Shown here piece by piece: positions 1 through 7,995 of a DNA stretch of 34,453 nucleotides. The notes below the pieces were generated by a model. It saw nothing but the letters and a program-made list of their open reading frames with translations, was not told where the DNA came from and ran no database searches. Each line of letters starts with the position of its first letter. The stretch's first letter is position 1. The stretch covers positions 1 to 34,453 of the forward strand of contig VXNP01000139.1 in the NCBI GenBank assembly GCA_009840525.1, given 5' to 3'. Source of the stretch: Gammaproteobacteria bacterium (GTDB lineage Bacteria > Gemmatimonadota > Gemmatimonadetes > Longimicrobiales > Gaopeijiaceae). Position numbers and translations under genes: made by a program.

Positions 1-2
1 GC

Positions 3-1394
3 TCAGGGCGTCCGCGCCTTCAGGCGCTCGTCGATGAGGCGGATCGGCTTCTGCCGGCGCTCGACCTGGGTCATCGTCGCGGTGGCGCCGGCCGCAACGA
101 GCTCGATGCGCACCTCGATGCCGAGCTTGGCCTTGAGCAGTCGCTGCATGCGTTTCGCAAGGGCACCGTCGCCGGGCCGCGCTTCGGCGGTAACCGCCAT
201 GGCTCCATCGGGCGTCACCCGACAGACGAACTCGCCAAGGAACTCGGGAACCTCGGAGAGGAGAGGCCCGATCGCATGCGGGAACACGTTGATGCCCTTG
301 ATCTTGACCATGTTGTCGCTGCGTCCGAGGAACCCTGCGATGCGGCGAAGACCGTAACCGGCGCCCGATGGGTCGCTACGCTCGCGGCTGACGTCGTGCG
401 TATTGAAACGCAGGATCGGGTAGATGTCGTCCTTGAAGATACACGTACAGACCATGTCGCCGGGCTCGCCGGGCTGGACGGGGGCGCCGCTGTCGACGTC
501 GAGGAGTTCGAGGACGTGGGCGTCTTCCATGACGTACAAACCGTCCCGGTCGGGGCCCTCGGCGGCGACGATGCCGGTGTCGCCGACGCCGTACCAGTCG
601 TAGCAGGCGGGCTCGCCCCAGAGGCGCGCCAAGGCGGCCTTGTCCTCGGCCCCCATGTGCCCGCTGATCATGCGAATGCGGATGTCCTCGCCGATGGTGA
701 TGCCTTCTTCGGCGGCCACCTCGGCGAGCCGCTTCAGGTAGTCGGCGAAGCCGACGAGGACCGTGGTCCCGAACTCGCGCATGAGCCCGACCTGGCGGAC
801 CGAGGGGGTCTCCACGCCGGTTCCGGCCGACACGAAGAGGGCGTTGGTCCAGTGCAGCACGGCCTCGCGAACGTAGTGGCCGCCGTTGACCGTTCCGTGC
901 CCGTAGCATGAGTGCACGACATCGTCCGCGCGCATCCCCTGCCAGCGATAGACGCGCGCGAGCAGCAGGCTCTGGACCTCCCGGGACTTGGGTCCGAAAA
1001 GCAGTGCCTGCGGGCGTCCGGTGGTCCCGCTCGTGGTGTGAAAAACGACGGGCGGCCGCGTGGGATCGTCGCGTTCGAAGCCGCCGAAGTCTCCGAACGG
1101 CGGGTGTGCCTCGATACTGTGCATCAGGTCCGACTTGTCGAAGACGGGCAGCCGCGTCAAGTCCTCGAGCCCCCGGATGTCGCCGGGCTCGATACCGGCC
1201 GCGCCCCACAGCCGCCGGTAGAAGCCCGTCTCCCAGGCGCGCGCGACGCAGCGCCGGAACAGGCGGTCCTGCCGGGCGAACAGCTCGTCCCGACCGATCC
1301 GCCGGGCGAAGGTCACGAAGGCGTCGCCGATGGGATGGTCCTGCAGGAGGCGCTCCAGGTCCGCGGCGCGGTGGTATGGGTGGAACGCGCTCAC
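3..1394 (-). CDS. Phenylacetate-CoA-ligase-like acyl-CoA synthetase
   Basis: This 463-residue adenylate-forming enzyme probably activates a carboxylic acid with ATP and CoA in the cytoplasm. The AMP-binding P-loop HTTSGTTGRP lies near residues 119-128. A C-terminal adenylation segment with GRSDNMVKIKG and INVFP follows the PaaK layout, and the length is close to PaaK (about 430-440). The usual acidic motif region reads FNTHDVSR, somewhat divergent. I start it at the GTG at 1394, which overlaps the stop of the upstream MmgE/PrpD gene in a GTGA, because the open frame further upstream only shadows that gene. It is the last visible gene of the minus operon beginning at 7870; its stop is two bases from the window edge, so the operon may continue. 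The acid substrate cannot be read from sequence; phenylacetate is not implied. Confidence 0.85.
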   Translation of the reverse strand: MSAFHPYHRAADLERLLQDHPIGDAFVTFARRIGRDELFARQDRLFRRCVARAWETGFYRRLWGAAGIEPGDIRGLEDLTRLPVFDKSDLMHSIEAHPPFGDFGGFERDDPTRPPVVFHTTSGTTGRPQALLFGPKSREVQSLLLARVYRWQGMRADDVVHSCYGHGTVNGGHYVREAVLHWTNALFVSAGTGVETPSVRQVGLMREFGTTVLVGFADYLKRLAEVAAEEGITIGEDIRIRMISGHMGAEDKAALARLWGEPACYDWYGVGDTGIVAAEGPDRDGLYVMEDAHVLELLDVDSGAPVQPGEPGDMVCTCIFKDDIYPILRFNTHDVSRERSDPSGAGYGLRRIAGFLGRSDNMVKIKGINVFPHAIGPLLSEVPEFLGEFVCRVTPDGAMAVTAEARPGDGALAKRMQRLLKAKLGIEVRIELVAAGATATMTQVERRQKPIRLIDERLKARTP

Positions 1395-2770
1395 GGTCTG
1401 GCCCGGGCGGTGTCCGTGATCGGGTCGAGCAGCGCCCGGGCGTCCGGCAGTTCTGGCAGCGCCTGCACGGTGTCGATGAGGCGGCGAGTCCGGTCGTCGT
1501 CGCCGTACACCGGCGGCAGGCACGACCGCACCTTGGCTTCGCGTTCTTCCCGCGACAGCGGTCGGTCGGGAGAACCGCGAAGCGCGTCGATGCGCACGGA
1601 CCGACGAGTGCCGTCGCGCAGCCGCGCCGTGAGCGTTTGCGGCACGAACGCCGCCGGATCCGATGTGTCGTTGACTCTCGCCGCGAAACGCCCCGCGAGC
1701 GCCAGCCTTGCCGGCCTCCGCAACTCGGCTTCGGTGAAATGCTCGATGCCGACGCGACCGCACTCCAGGGCTGCGGCGCCCGTGTAGGCGAAACACAGCC
1801 GGGCGTAGTTCGCGTCCATGTCCGTCCGTGCGGGACGGATCACGAGCTGGTGGATCAGGGGGGGTGCGGCCAGCGTCATGTCAACCAGGTTGTCCGGGTG
1901 GACGCCACGGCCGCGCAGGCTGAGCACGCCGTCGATCCCGCCGTGGGTCGCCCGGCCGCTCGGGTAGGGCTTGTGGCTGAGTTCGGTCACGCGCCAGGCG
2001 CCGCCGACGGTGCGCGCGACGGCGGCGGCATCGAAACGCGTCTCGAACAGGGCGAAGTAGCCGTGGCGCCCCTCGAGGGCGTGGTCCGGAGCGGGCACCC
2101 CGGCTCCTGCCAGGTCTGCGGCGACGATGCCGGCCCGCGCGGCGGCTCCGAGCTGCAGCGGCAGGGAGGGCTTGCCTTCCTCGTGGGCCTGCATGGTGCC
2201 TGCGACCTGCCCGAGCGCGTGGCCGAAGCAACGGCGGATGGCGTCGCTGCCGAAACTCCTGACCACCCCGACTGCGACCGCGGCGCCGAAGACGCCGACG
2301 GTTGCGGGACGGAAAAAGCGGAGCGGGCCGTCTGCCGCAATGCCCAGGGCGGCCGCGACCTCGACCCCGAGCGCGAGCGCCAGCACGAGGCGCCGCCCGT
2401 CGATGGCACCCCCGGGGGCGCGTTCGGACTCGGCGAGGGCGGCGGCCGTCACTGCGGTCATGACGTGCGCCACGGCCCCTTCGTGGACGCAGTCGAACTC
2501 GAGGCAGTGCATCTGGTACGCGTTGACGAAGGCGGCTGTCGTTGGCGGTGCGGCGATGCCGTCGCCGAGAATGCGGCAGGCGCCGCCGGCGCCCCAGGAG
2601 AGCGCGGCGCGCAGGGTCTCGTCGCGCCAGGGACCTGTGCGTCCGGCAACCCCGACCGCGAGCGTGTCGAGCAGAAAGGTCTGGGTCGCACGCACCGCCG
2701 GCGCGGGCAGGTCGGCATAGGCGGTCTCGACAGAGAGGGCCGCGAGCCGTTCGAGGAGGTCGCCCGCCAT
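1391..2770 (-). CDS. MmgE/PrpD family protein
   Basis: This 459-residue protein has the helical N-terminal MmgE/PrpD layout: TFLLDTLAVGVAG near residues 31-43, then AFVNAYQMHCLEFD and the FGHALGQVAGTMQAHEEGK stretch. The family includes 2-methylcitrate dehydratase, cis-aconitate decarboxylase and iminodisuccinate epimerase. These act on tricarboxylates or branched dicarboxylates, so a hydro-lyase or decarboxylase on a polycarboxylate is plausible, but the substrate is unknown. Its neighbours are a class III CoA-transferase 41 bases upstream and a CoA ligase overlapping by 4 bases downstream, so it belongs to an acyl-CoA catabolic operon rather than a methylcitrate cycle; no prpB or prpC is visible. 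Length and ends look complete. Confidence 0.85.
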   Translation of the reverse strand: MAGDLLERLAALSVETAYADLPAPAVRATQTFLLDTLAVGVAGRTGPWRDETLRAALSWGAGGACRILGDGIAAPPTTAAFVNAYQMHCLEFDCVHEGAVAHVMTAVTAAALAESERAPGGAIDGRRLVLALALGVEVAAALGIAADGPLRFFRPATVGVFGAAVAVGVVRSFGSDAIRRCFGHALGQVAGTMQAHEEGKPSLPLQLGAAARAGIVAADLAGAGVPAPDHALEGRHGYFALFETRFDAAAVARTVGGAWRVTELSHKPYPSGRATHGGIDGVLSLRGRGVHPDNLVDMTLAAPPLIHQLVIRPARTDMDANYARLCFAYTGAAALECGRVGIEHFTEAELRRPARLALAGRFAARVNDTSDPAAFVPQTLTARLRDGTRRSVRIDALRGSPDRPLSREEREAKVRSCLPPVYGDDDRTRRLIDTVQALPELPDARALLDPITDTARARP

Positions 2771-2811
2771 GCGCTGGTAAGCCCGCTAGCCGCCGCTGCT
2801 TCGGGCGCGCA

Positions 2812-3981
2812 TCAGATGGTCCCCCGAGCGCGCAACGCCGCGAGGTCGGCTGAAGCGAGGCCGACAGACTCCCCGAGTTCCGCCGAGTGCTGGCCGTAGG
2901 CGGGGAGTTCCAGCCGCGGCCGGGCCGGTTCCTTCGCGAACTTGATGGGAACGCCGATGTGGCGGTGCCCCGTGGCATCGCGCAACAACATCTCGCGCTG
3001 GATGGTGTGGGGATCGTCGAAGGCGTCCTTCAGCGAGCGCACGAACGCCCAGCAGCAGTCCACGGGCTCGAGGAAGCGCTCCCAGTGGGCGCGGGGCCGC
3101 GACCGGAAACGTTCGCGGAAGAACGCCCGCAGCGGCTCCTGCACCGGGCCCGGTTCCAGCTCCGCGAACGGCAGCAGGTCCAGACGCTCGAACGCGGCGA
3201 GCAGGTTGCGCGCGAACTTGACTTCCGAGCCGCCGAGCACGAGGAACTCCCCGTCCGACGTCTCGTAGATGCGGTACATGGCCGAGCCGCCGAACGATCG
3301 CATGTTGGCCGGCTCCGGGTGCGCATCCTCCGCGAATACCGGGCCGGTGACGTTCGGCGTCCAGGCGAGCAGGGCGTCGTACATGGCGATGTCGATGTAC
3401 TCGCCCCGGCCGGTGCGCTCCCGGCGCAACAGCGCCATGAGGATCGCGGACAGGGCCGTGAGCGAGGAGATCGCGTCGGCGGCCGGGATGTTCGGGGCGG
3501 CGGGCTTGCCGTCCTCGAGGCCCCGGTTCAGGGCCGCGACCCCCGCGAGGGCCTGCACCGTCAGGTCGTGGGCGGGCTTGTCGCGGAGCGGCCCGTTCTG
3601 GCCGAACGCCGAGATCGAGCAGTACACGAGACGCGGGTTCGTGGCGGCTAGTGTCTCGTAGTCGACGCCGAGGCGCGCGGCCACGCCCGGCCGGAAGGAC
3701 TCGACGACGACATCGGCGCCCTCGGCCAGACGGTGGAAGAAACGCCGCCCCTCCGCATCCTTGAGGTTGACCCTGAGGCTCCGCTTGCCGCGCGCGATGT
3801 TGCGGAACCAGACGGAGACATCGTCCGAGTCGCGATAGCCCACGGCCCGGGTGGGCTCGCCGACGCCATTGGCCGGTTCGACCATGATGACGTCGGCGCC
3901 GTGGTCGGAAAGCGTCATCGTCAGGTGTGGGCCGGGCAGGAACGCCGACAGGTCCAGGACGCGCACCCCCTCGAGTTTCAT
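2812..3981 (-). CDS. Class III (CaiB/BaiF) CoA-transferase
   Basis: This 389-residue protein should move CoA between acyl-CoA and a free acid through an enzyme-bound anhydride. The N-terminus (LEGVRVLDLSAFLPGPHLTM), the GADVIMVEP strand, NIARGKRSLRVNLKD and ESFRPG are standard family landmarks. The likely catalytic aspartate is D169 in IPAADAISSLTA, aligned with Asp169 of formyl-CoA transferase. It is the second of two adjacent, non-identical CoA-transferases in the 7870-3 operon, 51 bases after the first. They could form a hetero-oligomer or handle successive acids. Substrate specificity is not predictable from sequence. The start is the ATG at 3981. Confidence 0.9.
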   Translation of the reverse strand: MKLEGVRVLDLSAFLPGPHLTMTLSDHGADVIMVEPANGVGEPTRAVGYRDSDDVSVWFRNIARGKRSLRVNLKDAEGRRFFHRLAEGADVVVESFRPGVAARLGVDYETLAATNPRLVYCSISAFGQNGPLRDKPAHDLTVQALAGVAALNRGLEDGKPAAPNIPAADAISSLTALSAILMALLRRERTGRGEYIDIAMYDALLAWTPNVTGPVFAEDAHPEPANMRSFGGSAMYRIYETSDGEFLVLGGSEVKFARNLLAAFERLDLLPFAELEPGPVQEPLRAFFRERFRSRPRAHWERFLEPVDCCWAFVRSLKDAFDDPHTIQREMLLRDATGHRHIGVPIKFAKEPARPRLELPAYGQHSAELGESVGLASADLAALRARGTI

Positions 3982-4032
3982 GTAGCCGGCCTTGCGCCGC
4001 TCGGCCGGGACCCGCTTCCGGCATGGGAGGCG

Positions 4033-5166
4033 TCAGGGAAGTTCTTCATCGTGCTCTCCAAGGAGGGGCGCGCGCCGGTTCGGTCCCCTGCGGCCGTTCA
4101 CGCGGAGGGGGCTCGACAGCATGGTCAGCCCCGCGTCGGCCGCGGGATGCTCGACCGCGTTCAGCATCCCCACCTCGCGCGCGAACGGGTTGGAGAGGGC
4201 GCCGGCGATGTCGTGGACGGGGGCGACCGGCACCGCGCCCGCCAGGACGGCCAGCCAGTGCTCCGTCGTGTCCCTGCGCAGGATCGCGTCGATCTCGTCC
4301 TGGAGGGCGCGCCGGTGGGCGAGCCGCCCGGGGGCGTCCAGGAAGCGGGGATCCTCGAGGAGCTGCTCCCGGCCGACGGCCCCGCAGAAGGCTTCCCAGA
4401 ATCGGGGTGTCTGGCACATGAGGAACAGCCAGCCGTCGGAGGTCCGGAACAGCTGGCTCGGCACGATGCTCGGGTGCGACGAGCGCGACATGCGCCGCGT
4501 CTCGTGACCCTCGTTCAGGTACCAGACCGCCGGATAGGAAAGCTGATGCAGCGCCGTGTCGTAGAGCGCGGTGTCGACATCGCAGCCCTCGCCCGTCTCC
4601 CGCGCGCGCAGGACCGCCGCCAGCAGGCCGCAGGCGAGCAGCGCCCCGGTCATGTAGTCCACGATCGAGAGCCCGAAGCGGGCCGGCGGCGCGCCCGGCT
4701 CGCCCGTGACGTCCAGGAAGCCGCACTCCGCCTGCATCAGGTAGTCGTAGCCGGGCCAGCGCTCGCGGGAGTTGCGACGGCCGTAGGCGGACAGGTGCGC
4801 GCAGACGATGGACGGATTCACGGGCGCAAGGTCCTCGTAGCGGATGCGCAGTTTCTCCGGCTGGTCGCCCCGGAGGTTGTTGGCCACGGCGTCGGCGTCC
4901 GCGACCAGCCGCTCGAAGCGCCCCCGCCCGTCCGGTGCGGTGAGATCGAGCAGGATGCTGCGCTTGCCGCGATTGAAGGTCTGGTAGAAGAGGCTGTCGC
5001 CGTCGCCGAGGTGGTACGGGCCGATCGAACGGGAGATGTCGCCTCCGCCGGCCGGATTCTCGACCTTGATCACATCCGCCCCGAGATCCGCCAGCAACTG
5101 CGTGCCGTAGGGCCCGGCGCCGTAGTGCTCGACGGCCAGGACGCGGACGCCGCTCAGCGGCTCCAT
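4033..5166 (-). CDS. Class III (CaiB/BaiF) CoA-transferase
   Basis: This 377-residue CaiB/BaiF protein opens with LSGVRVLAVEHYGAGPYGTQ, followed by GADVIKVENP and NRGKRSILLDL. D170 in LSIVDYMTG is the probable catalytic aspartate. The tail carries the HPAADAGLTMLSSPLRVNG stretch common to the family. The ATG at 5166 shares one base with the TGA of the acyl-CoA dehydrogenase (TGATG), so translation is probably coupled. A longer upstream open frame in this phase is only a shadow of that dehydrogenase. Known family roles are CoA transfer to dicarboxylates, carnitine, oxalate or bile acids. Here the partner is presumably the acid later oxidised by the adjacent dehydrogenase (inference). Confidence 0.9.
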   Translation of the reverse strand: MEPLSGVRVLAVEHYGAGPYGTQLLADLGADVIKVENPAGGGDISRSIGPYHLGDGDSLFYQTFNRGKRSILLDLTAPDGRGRFERLVADADAVANNLRGDQPEKLRIRYEDLAPVNPSIVCAHLSAYGRRNSRERWPGYDYLMQAECGFLDVTGEPGAPPARFGLSIVDYMTGALLACGLLAAVLRARETGEGCDVDTALYDTALHQLSYPAVWYLNEGHETRRMSRSSHPSIVPSQLFRTSDGWLFLMCQTPRFWEAFCGAVGREQLLEDPRFLDAPGRLAHRRALQDEIDAILRRDTTEHWLAVLAGAVPVAPVHDIAGALSNPFAREVGMLNAVEHPAADAGLTMLSSPLRVNGRRGPNRRAPLLGEHDEELP

Positions 5167-6386
5167 CAGACCGGGTTCCGCTCGATGAGCTGACGGGCGA
5201 TCACGATACGCTGCATCTCGTTCGTGCCTTCGCCGATGCACATGAGCGGCGCCTCGCGGTAGAGGCGTTCGACCGGGTACTCCCGCGAGTAGCCGTAACC
5301 GCCATGGACGCGCATCGCTTCCATGGCGTTGGCCACGGCGCTCTCCGACGCGAAGTACTTGGCCATGCCGGCCTCCATGTCGCAGCGCTCGCCGGCGTCG
5401 TAGGCGCGCGCGGCGTCTTCGGTCAGGAGTTCCGCGGCCCGCGTGCGGGTGGCCATCTCGCCGAGCTTGAGCTGGATGGCCTGGTGCTCGGCGATGGGCT
5501 TGCCGAACGTCTTGCGCGTCTGCGCGTAGGCAGCCGCTTCGTCGAGGGCGCGGCGCGCGATGCCGACGGAACGGGCGGCCACGTTGATGCGTCCGAGTTC
5601 GAGGCCGCCGACCGCCATGTAGAAACCCCGCCCCGGCTGGCCGCCGACGAGGTGGCGCCGGGTGTCGAGCGTGTAGTCCTCGAAAGTCAGTTCGGCGGAG
5701 TCGATGCCGTGGTAGCCGAGCTTCTCGAGCCGGCGGCCGGTCCGGAACCCGGGGTGGCGGCGGCCGGTGTCCGGGTCGACTTTCGGGGCGATGAACATCG
5801 ACATGCCGCGCCGGGGTGGCGTCGCGTCGAGATCCGTCTTGACCAAGAGCGCCACGGCGCCGCCTTCGATCCCGTTGCTGATCCAGGTCTTGGTACCGTC
5901 GATCCGGTAGGAGTCGCCGTCGGCGGTCGCGCGCGTGCGAATGCCCTGCAGGTCCGTTCCCGCATCGGGTTCCGTAAGCGCGAGCCCGCCGCGGATCTCC
6001 CCGGTCACGAACCTGGGCAGCCAGTACTCGCGCTGCTCTTCGGTACCGTGCTTCTCGACGATTGCCGCCATCATCAGGTGCGAGTTGAAGATGCCGGTGA
6101 GCGACATCCACTGTTCCGAGATCAGAGCGACGATGCGCGCGTAGGTGCTCGCCCGCAGGCCGAGCCCGCCGTAGCGTTGCGACACGGTCGCGCCAAACAG
6201 GCCGAACTCCTTCATCTGCTCGACCAGCTCGTGGGGATAGACGTCGTCGTGCTCCATCTGCATGACCCGCGGTGCTACCTCGCGCTCGAGCCAGCGTGAG
6301 ATGACATCGAGAATGGCGCACTCGTCCGTCGCGGTGTAGTCGGCGTCGCCGCGGTCCCGGGCCGCCGGGGTCGTGTCAGGGGCCAT
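5166..6386 (-). CDS. Acyl-CoA dehydrogenase
   Basis: This 406-residue FAD flavoprotein should introduce an alpha,beta double bond into an acyl-CoA and pass electrons to ETF. Family marks are SQRYGGLGL near residues 69-77, LTEPDAGTDLQGI (FAD/substrate signature), GTKTWISNG, RKTFGKPIAEHQAIQ, and GGYGYSREYPVERLYREA near the C-terminus. The catalytic base position is E386 in GEGTNEMQR. The gene lies 10 bases after the MaoC hydratase gene and is coupled to a CoA-transferase by a TGATG junction. Dehydrogenation followed by MaoC hydration gives a beta-oxidation-like pair. Short/branched-chain or glutaryl-type substrates are possible but not resolved. The start is the ATG at 6386. Confidence 0.93.
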   Translation of the reverse strand: MAPDTTPAARDRGDADYTATDECAILDVISRWLEREVAPRVMQMEHDDVYPHELVEQMKEFGLFGATVSQRYGGLGLRASTYARIVALISEQWMSLTGIFNSHLMMAAIVEKHGTEEQREYWLPRFVTGEIRGGLALTEPDAGTDLQGIRTRATADGDSYRIDGTKTWISNGIEGGAVALLVKTDLDATPPRRGMSMFIAPKVDPDTGRRHPGFRTGRRLEKLGYHGIDSAELTFEDYTLDTRRHLVGGQPGRGFYMAVGGLELGRINVAARSVGIARRALDEAAAYAQTRKTFGKPIAEHQAIQLKLGEMATRTRAAELLTEDAARAYDAGERCDMEAGMAKYFASESAVANAMEAMRVHGGYGYSREYPVERLYREAPLMCIGEGTNEMQRIVIARQLIERNPV

Positions 6387-6396
6387 GGATCAGTCC

Positions 6397-6918
6397 TCAG
6401 TAGTGGTCGATACGGTCCTCGGTGGCATGGCCCCGGGCGGGGACCAGCACATTGCGCAGGAAGCTCGCGACCTCGCCCCCGTCCTGGTTCACGCCCACCG
6501 TGCGCACGGTGACGATGCCCTGGCCCGGGCGGGACCGCGACGCCCGCTTGCCGAGCACTTCGGAGTGCGCGTAGAGCGTGTCCCCGGCGAAGACGGGCGC
6601 TGTGAACTTCACCTCGTCCATGCCCAGGTTGGCGATCGCCTTCTGGCTCACGTCGGTGACGCTCATGCCGATCAGGAGTGCGAGCGTGTAGGGGCTCACG
6701 ACGAGATTGCGGCCGAACTCCGTCGCCTTGCCGTACTCGCGGTCGAAGTGCACGGGATGGGTGTTGAGGGTGAGCAGCGTGAACATGTGGTTGTCGTATT
6801 CGGTCACGGTCTTGCCGGGCCGGTGCTCGTACACGTCGCCGACCTCGAAGTCGTCGAGGTAGCGGCCGAAGGATTCCCGGTAGCGCTGGGGTCCGACCTG
6901 CTTGAAGTGCTGTGTCAT
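6397..6918 (-). CDS. MaoC-family enoyl-CoA hydratase/dehydratase
   Basis: This 173-residue hot-dog-fold protein has the motif TVTEYDNHMFTLLTLNTHPVHFD at residues 38-59. It resembles the mesaconyl-CoA hydratase / beta-methylmalyl-CoA dehydratase branch more than classical R-specific hydratases. The histidine equivalent to the catalytic one is H57. The usual catalytic aspartate position appears as N52, which I recall as common in this branch, so activity on a branched or dicarboxylic enoyl-CoA is plausible. A GAGGA about nine bases upstream of the ATG at 6918 supports the start. It follows the deacetylase-like gene by 46 bases and precedes the acyl-CoA dehydrogenase, consistent with successive steps on one CoA thioester. 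Confidence 0.88.
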   Translation of the reverse strand: MTQHFKQVGPQRYRESFGRYLDDFEVGDVYEHRPGKTVTEYDNHMFTLLTLNTHPVHFDREYGKATEFGRNLVVSPYTLALLIGMSVTDVSQKAIANLGMDEVKFTAPVFAGDTLYAHSEVLGKRASRSRPGQGIVTVRTVGVNQDGGEVASFLRNVLVPARGHATEDRIDHY

Positions 6919-6964
6919 CGGGGCTGTCCTCGTCTCGCGCCTGCGCGCGGGTGCCGCGGGCCGG

Positions 6965-7870
6965 CTACGCCCCCAAGGGCGGTACTGCCGCGGCCCAGGC
7001 GGCCGCGATGTCCCTCCGCGTGGCCACCCAGACGTCGTCGCGTCCGTTCACGTGGTCGAGTACGCGGCGCAGCGCGCCGGCGCGTCCGGGACGTCCCACG
7101 ATGCGCAGGTGCAGTCCCAGGGACATCATCCGGGCGCCCTCGCGGTCGGCCTCCTCGAGGAGCCAGTCGAAAGTATCGATGGCGTAGCGCGCCCAGTTGG
7201 CCGGGGTGAGGGATGGCGCGGTCCACATCTTCATATCGTTCGAGTCGAGCGCGTATGGCAGGACGAGCATCGGCCGGCTTTCTCCGTCGGCACACTCGAC
7301 GCGCTCCCAGAAGGGCAGGTCTCCCGAGTAGTCGTCCATGTGGTAGGTGAAGCCCTCCTCCGCCAGCAGCCGCCTCGTGTCGTCCGTGTGCAGGAGCCGC
7401 GAGAGCCACCCGACGGGGGCGACGCCGACAGTCGCCGCGATGCTGTCGCGCGCGCGGCGGATGAAGTTGCGCTCCTCCGCCTCTTCCATGCGGTACTGGT
7501 ACACCCACCGGTAGCCGTGGGCGGCGGTCTCGTGCCCGCCGGCAACGAGCCGGGCAGCCACGTCGGGGGCGCGTTCGAGCGCCAGGGCCGCAGCCGTCGC
7601 CGTCACTGGGAGACCGCGTTCGTCGAGCAGCCGGAAGATCCTGTGCGCACCGGACCCTATGCCGTAGCGGTAGTTCGATTCGTTGCCGTGCACGCGCACC
7701 TGCCGCCGCGGGACGGCGCCGAGTTCGTCGACCGGTTCGGGGCGCGGGTCCCCGTCCAGGACGTTCATCTCGGCACCTTCCTCGACGTTCACCACGATCG
7801 ATAGCGCGAGACGCGCACCGTTGGGCCACGTGAAGTCGCGTGGAGCGCTGCGGCCCGGCTCAACGGACAA
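6965..7870 (-). CDS. PuuE/imidase-like polysaccharide deacetylase family hydrolase
   Basis: This 301-residue NodB-fold protein belongs to the cytoplasmic branch that includes PuuE allantoinase and bacterial cyclic-imide hydrolases, not to cell-wall deacetylases; no signal peptide is present. It has the strand VVNVEEGAEMN (residues 26-36) and the histidine pair H113/H118 in GHETAAHGYRW, so its metal-site histidines look intact, unlike the two paralogues at 27985 and 28920. The start is the TTG at 7870, chosen because a perfect AAGGAG (7878-7883) lies seven bases upstream and no better codon exists. It is the first gene of the long minus operon and lies 35 bases from the shared operator at 7906. 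Likely reaction: hydrolytic opening of a cyclic imide, ureide or amide (inference). Confidence 0.85.
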   Translation of the reverse strand: MSVEPGRSAPRDFTWPNGARLALSIVVNVEEGAEMNVLDGDPRPEPVDELGAVPRRQVRVHGNESNYRYGIGSGAHRIFRLLDERGLPVTATAAALALERAPDVAARLVAGGHETAAHGYRWVYQYRMEEAEERNFIRRARDSIAATVGVAPVGWLSRLLHTDDTRRLLAEEGFTYHMDDYSGDLPFWERVECADGESRPMLVLPYALDSNDMKMWTAPSLTPANWARYAIDTFDWLLEEADREGARMMSLGLHLRIVGRPGRAGALRRVLDHVNGRDDVWVATRRDIAAAWAAAVPPLGA

Positions 7871-7905
7871 ACGGTCGCTCCTTCAAGCCTGCGGTTCCAT
7901 TACAC

Positions 7906-7923
7906 ATATTGATATGATAATAC
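7906..7923. promoter_or_regulatory. Operator-like site A in divergent promoter
   Basis: The plus strand reads ATATTGATATGATAATAC in an AT-rich island within GC-rich DNA, between the deacetylase operon (minus) and the methyltransferase operon (plus). It matches sites at 13071, 19846 and 27211; common positions are TAwTGAT and a distal A. It is the most degenerate copy. TATTAT on the minus strand and GATAAT on the plus strand could be -10 elements inside it, so binding would be expected to block both promoters. Confidence 0.6.
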
Positions 7924-7963
7924 GTCTTTTGCGGCTGTCGGCAATATCTGACGGTCCCCGGGT

Positions 7964-7978
7964 GGTACGCTCCGTACC
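7964..7978. other. Small inverted repeat upstream of methyltransferase gene
   Basis: GGTACG and CGTACC form a 6-bp stem around a 3-base loop, extendable by CCCGG/GGG with a bulge. It lies 18 bases before the GTG at 7996. It could be a 5'-leader hairpin or a second protein-binding site. No homologue of it was seen at the other promoters, so its significance is uncertain. Confidence 0.25.
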
Positions 7979-7995
7979 GGGATCATGCTTCGGCG

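Noticed and set aside
1391-2770. Methylcitrate dehydratase PrpD of propionate catabolism
   Set aside because: No prpB, prpC or acnD nearby; only family-level assignment is justified.
908-2899. Long plus-strand open frame opposite the ligase and MmgE/PrpD genes
   Set aside because: Arginine-, glycine- and alanine-rich translation with no family pattern; antisense shadow of clear genes in GC-rich DNA.
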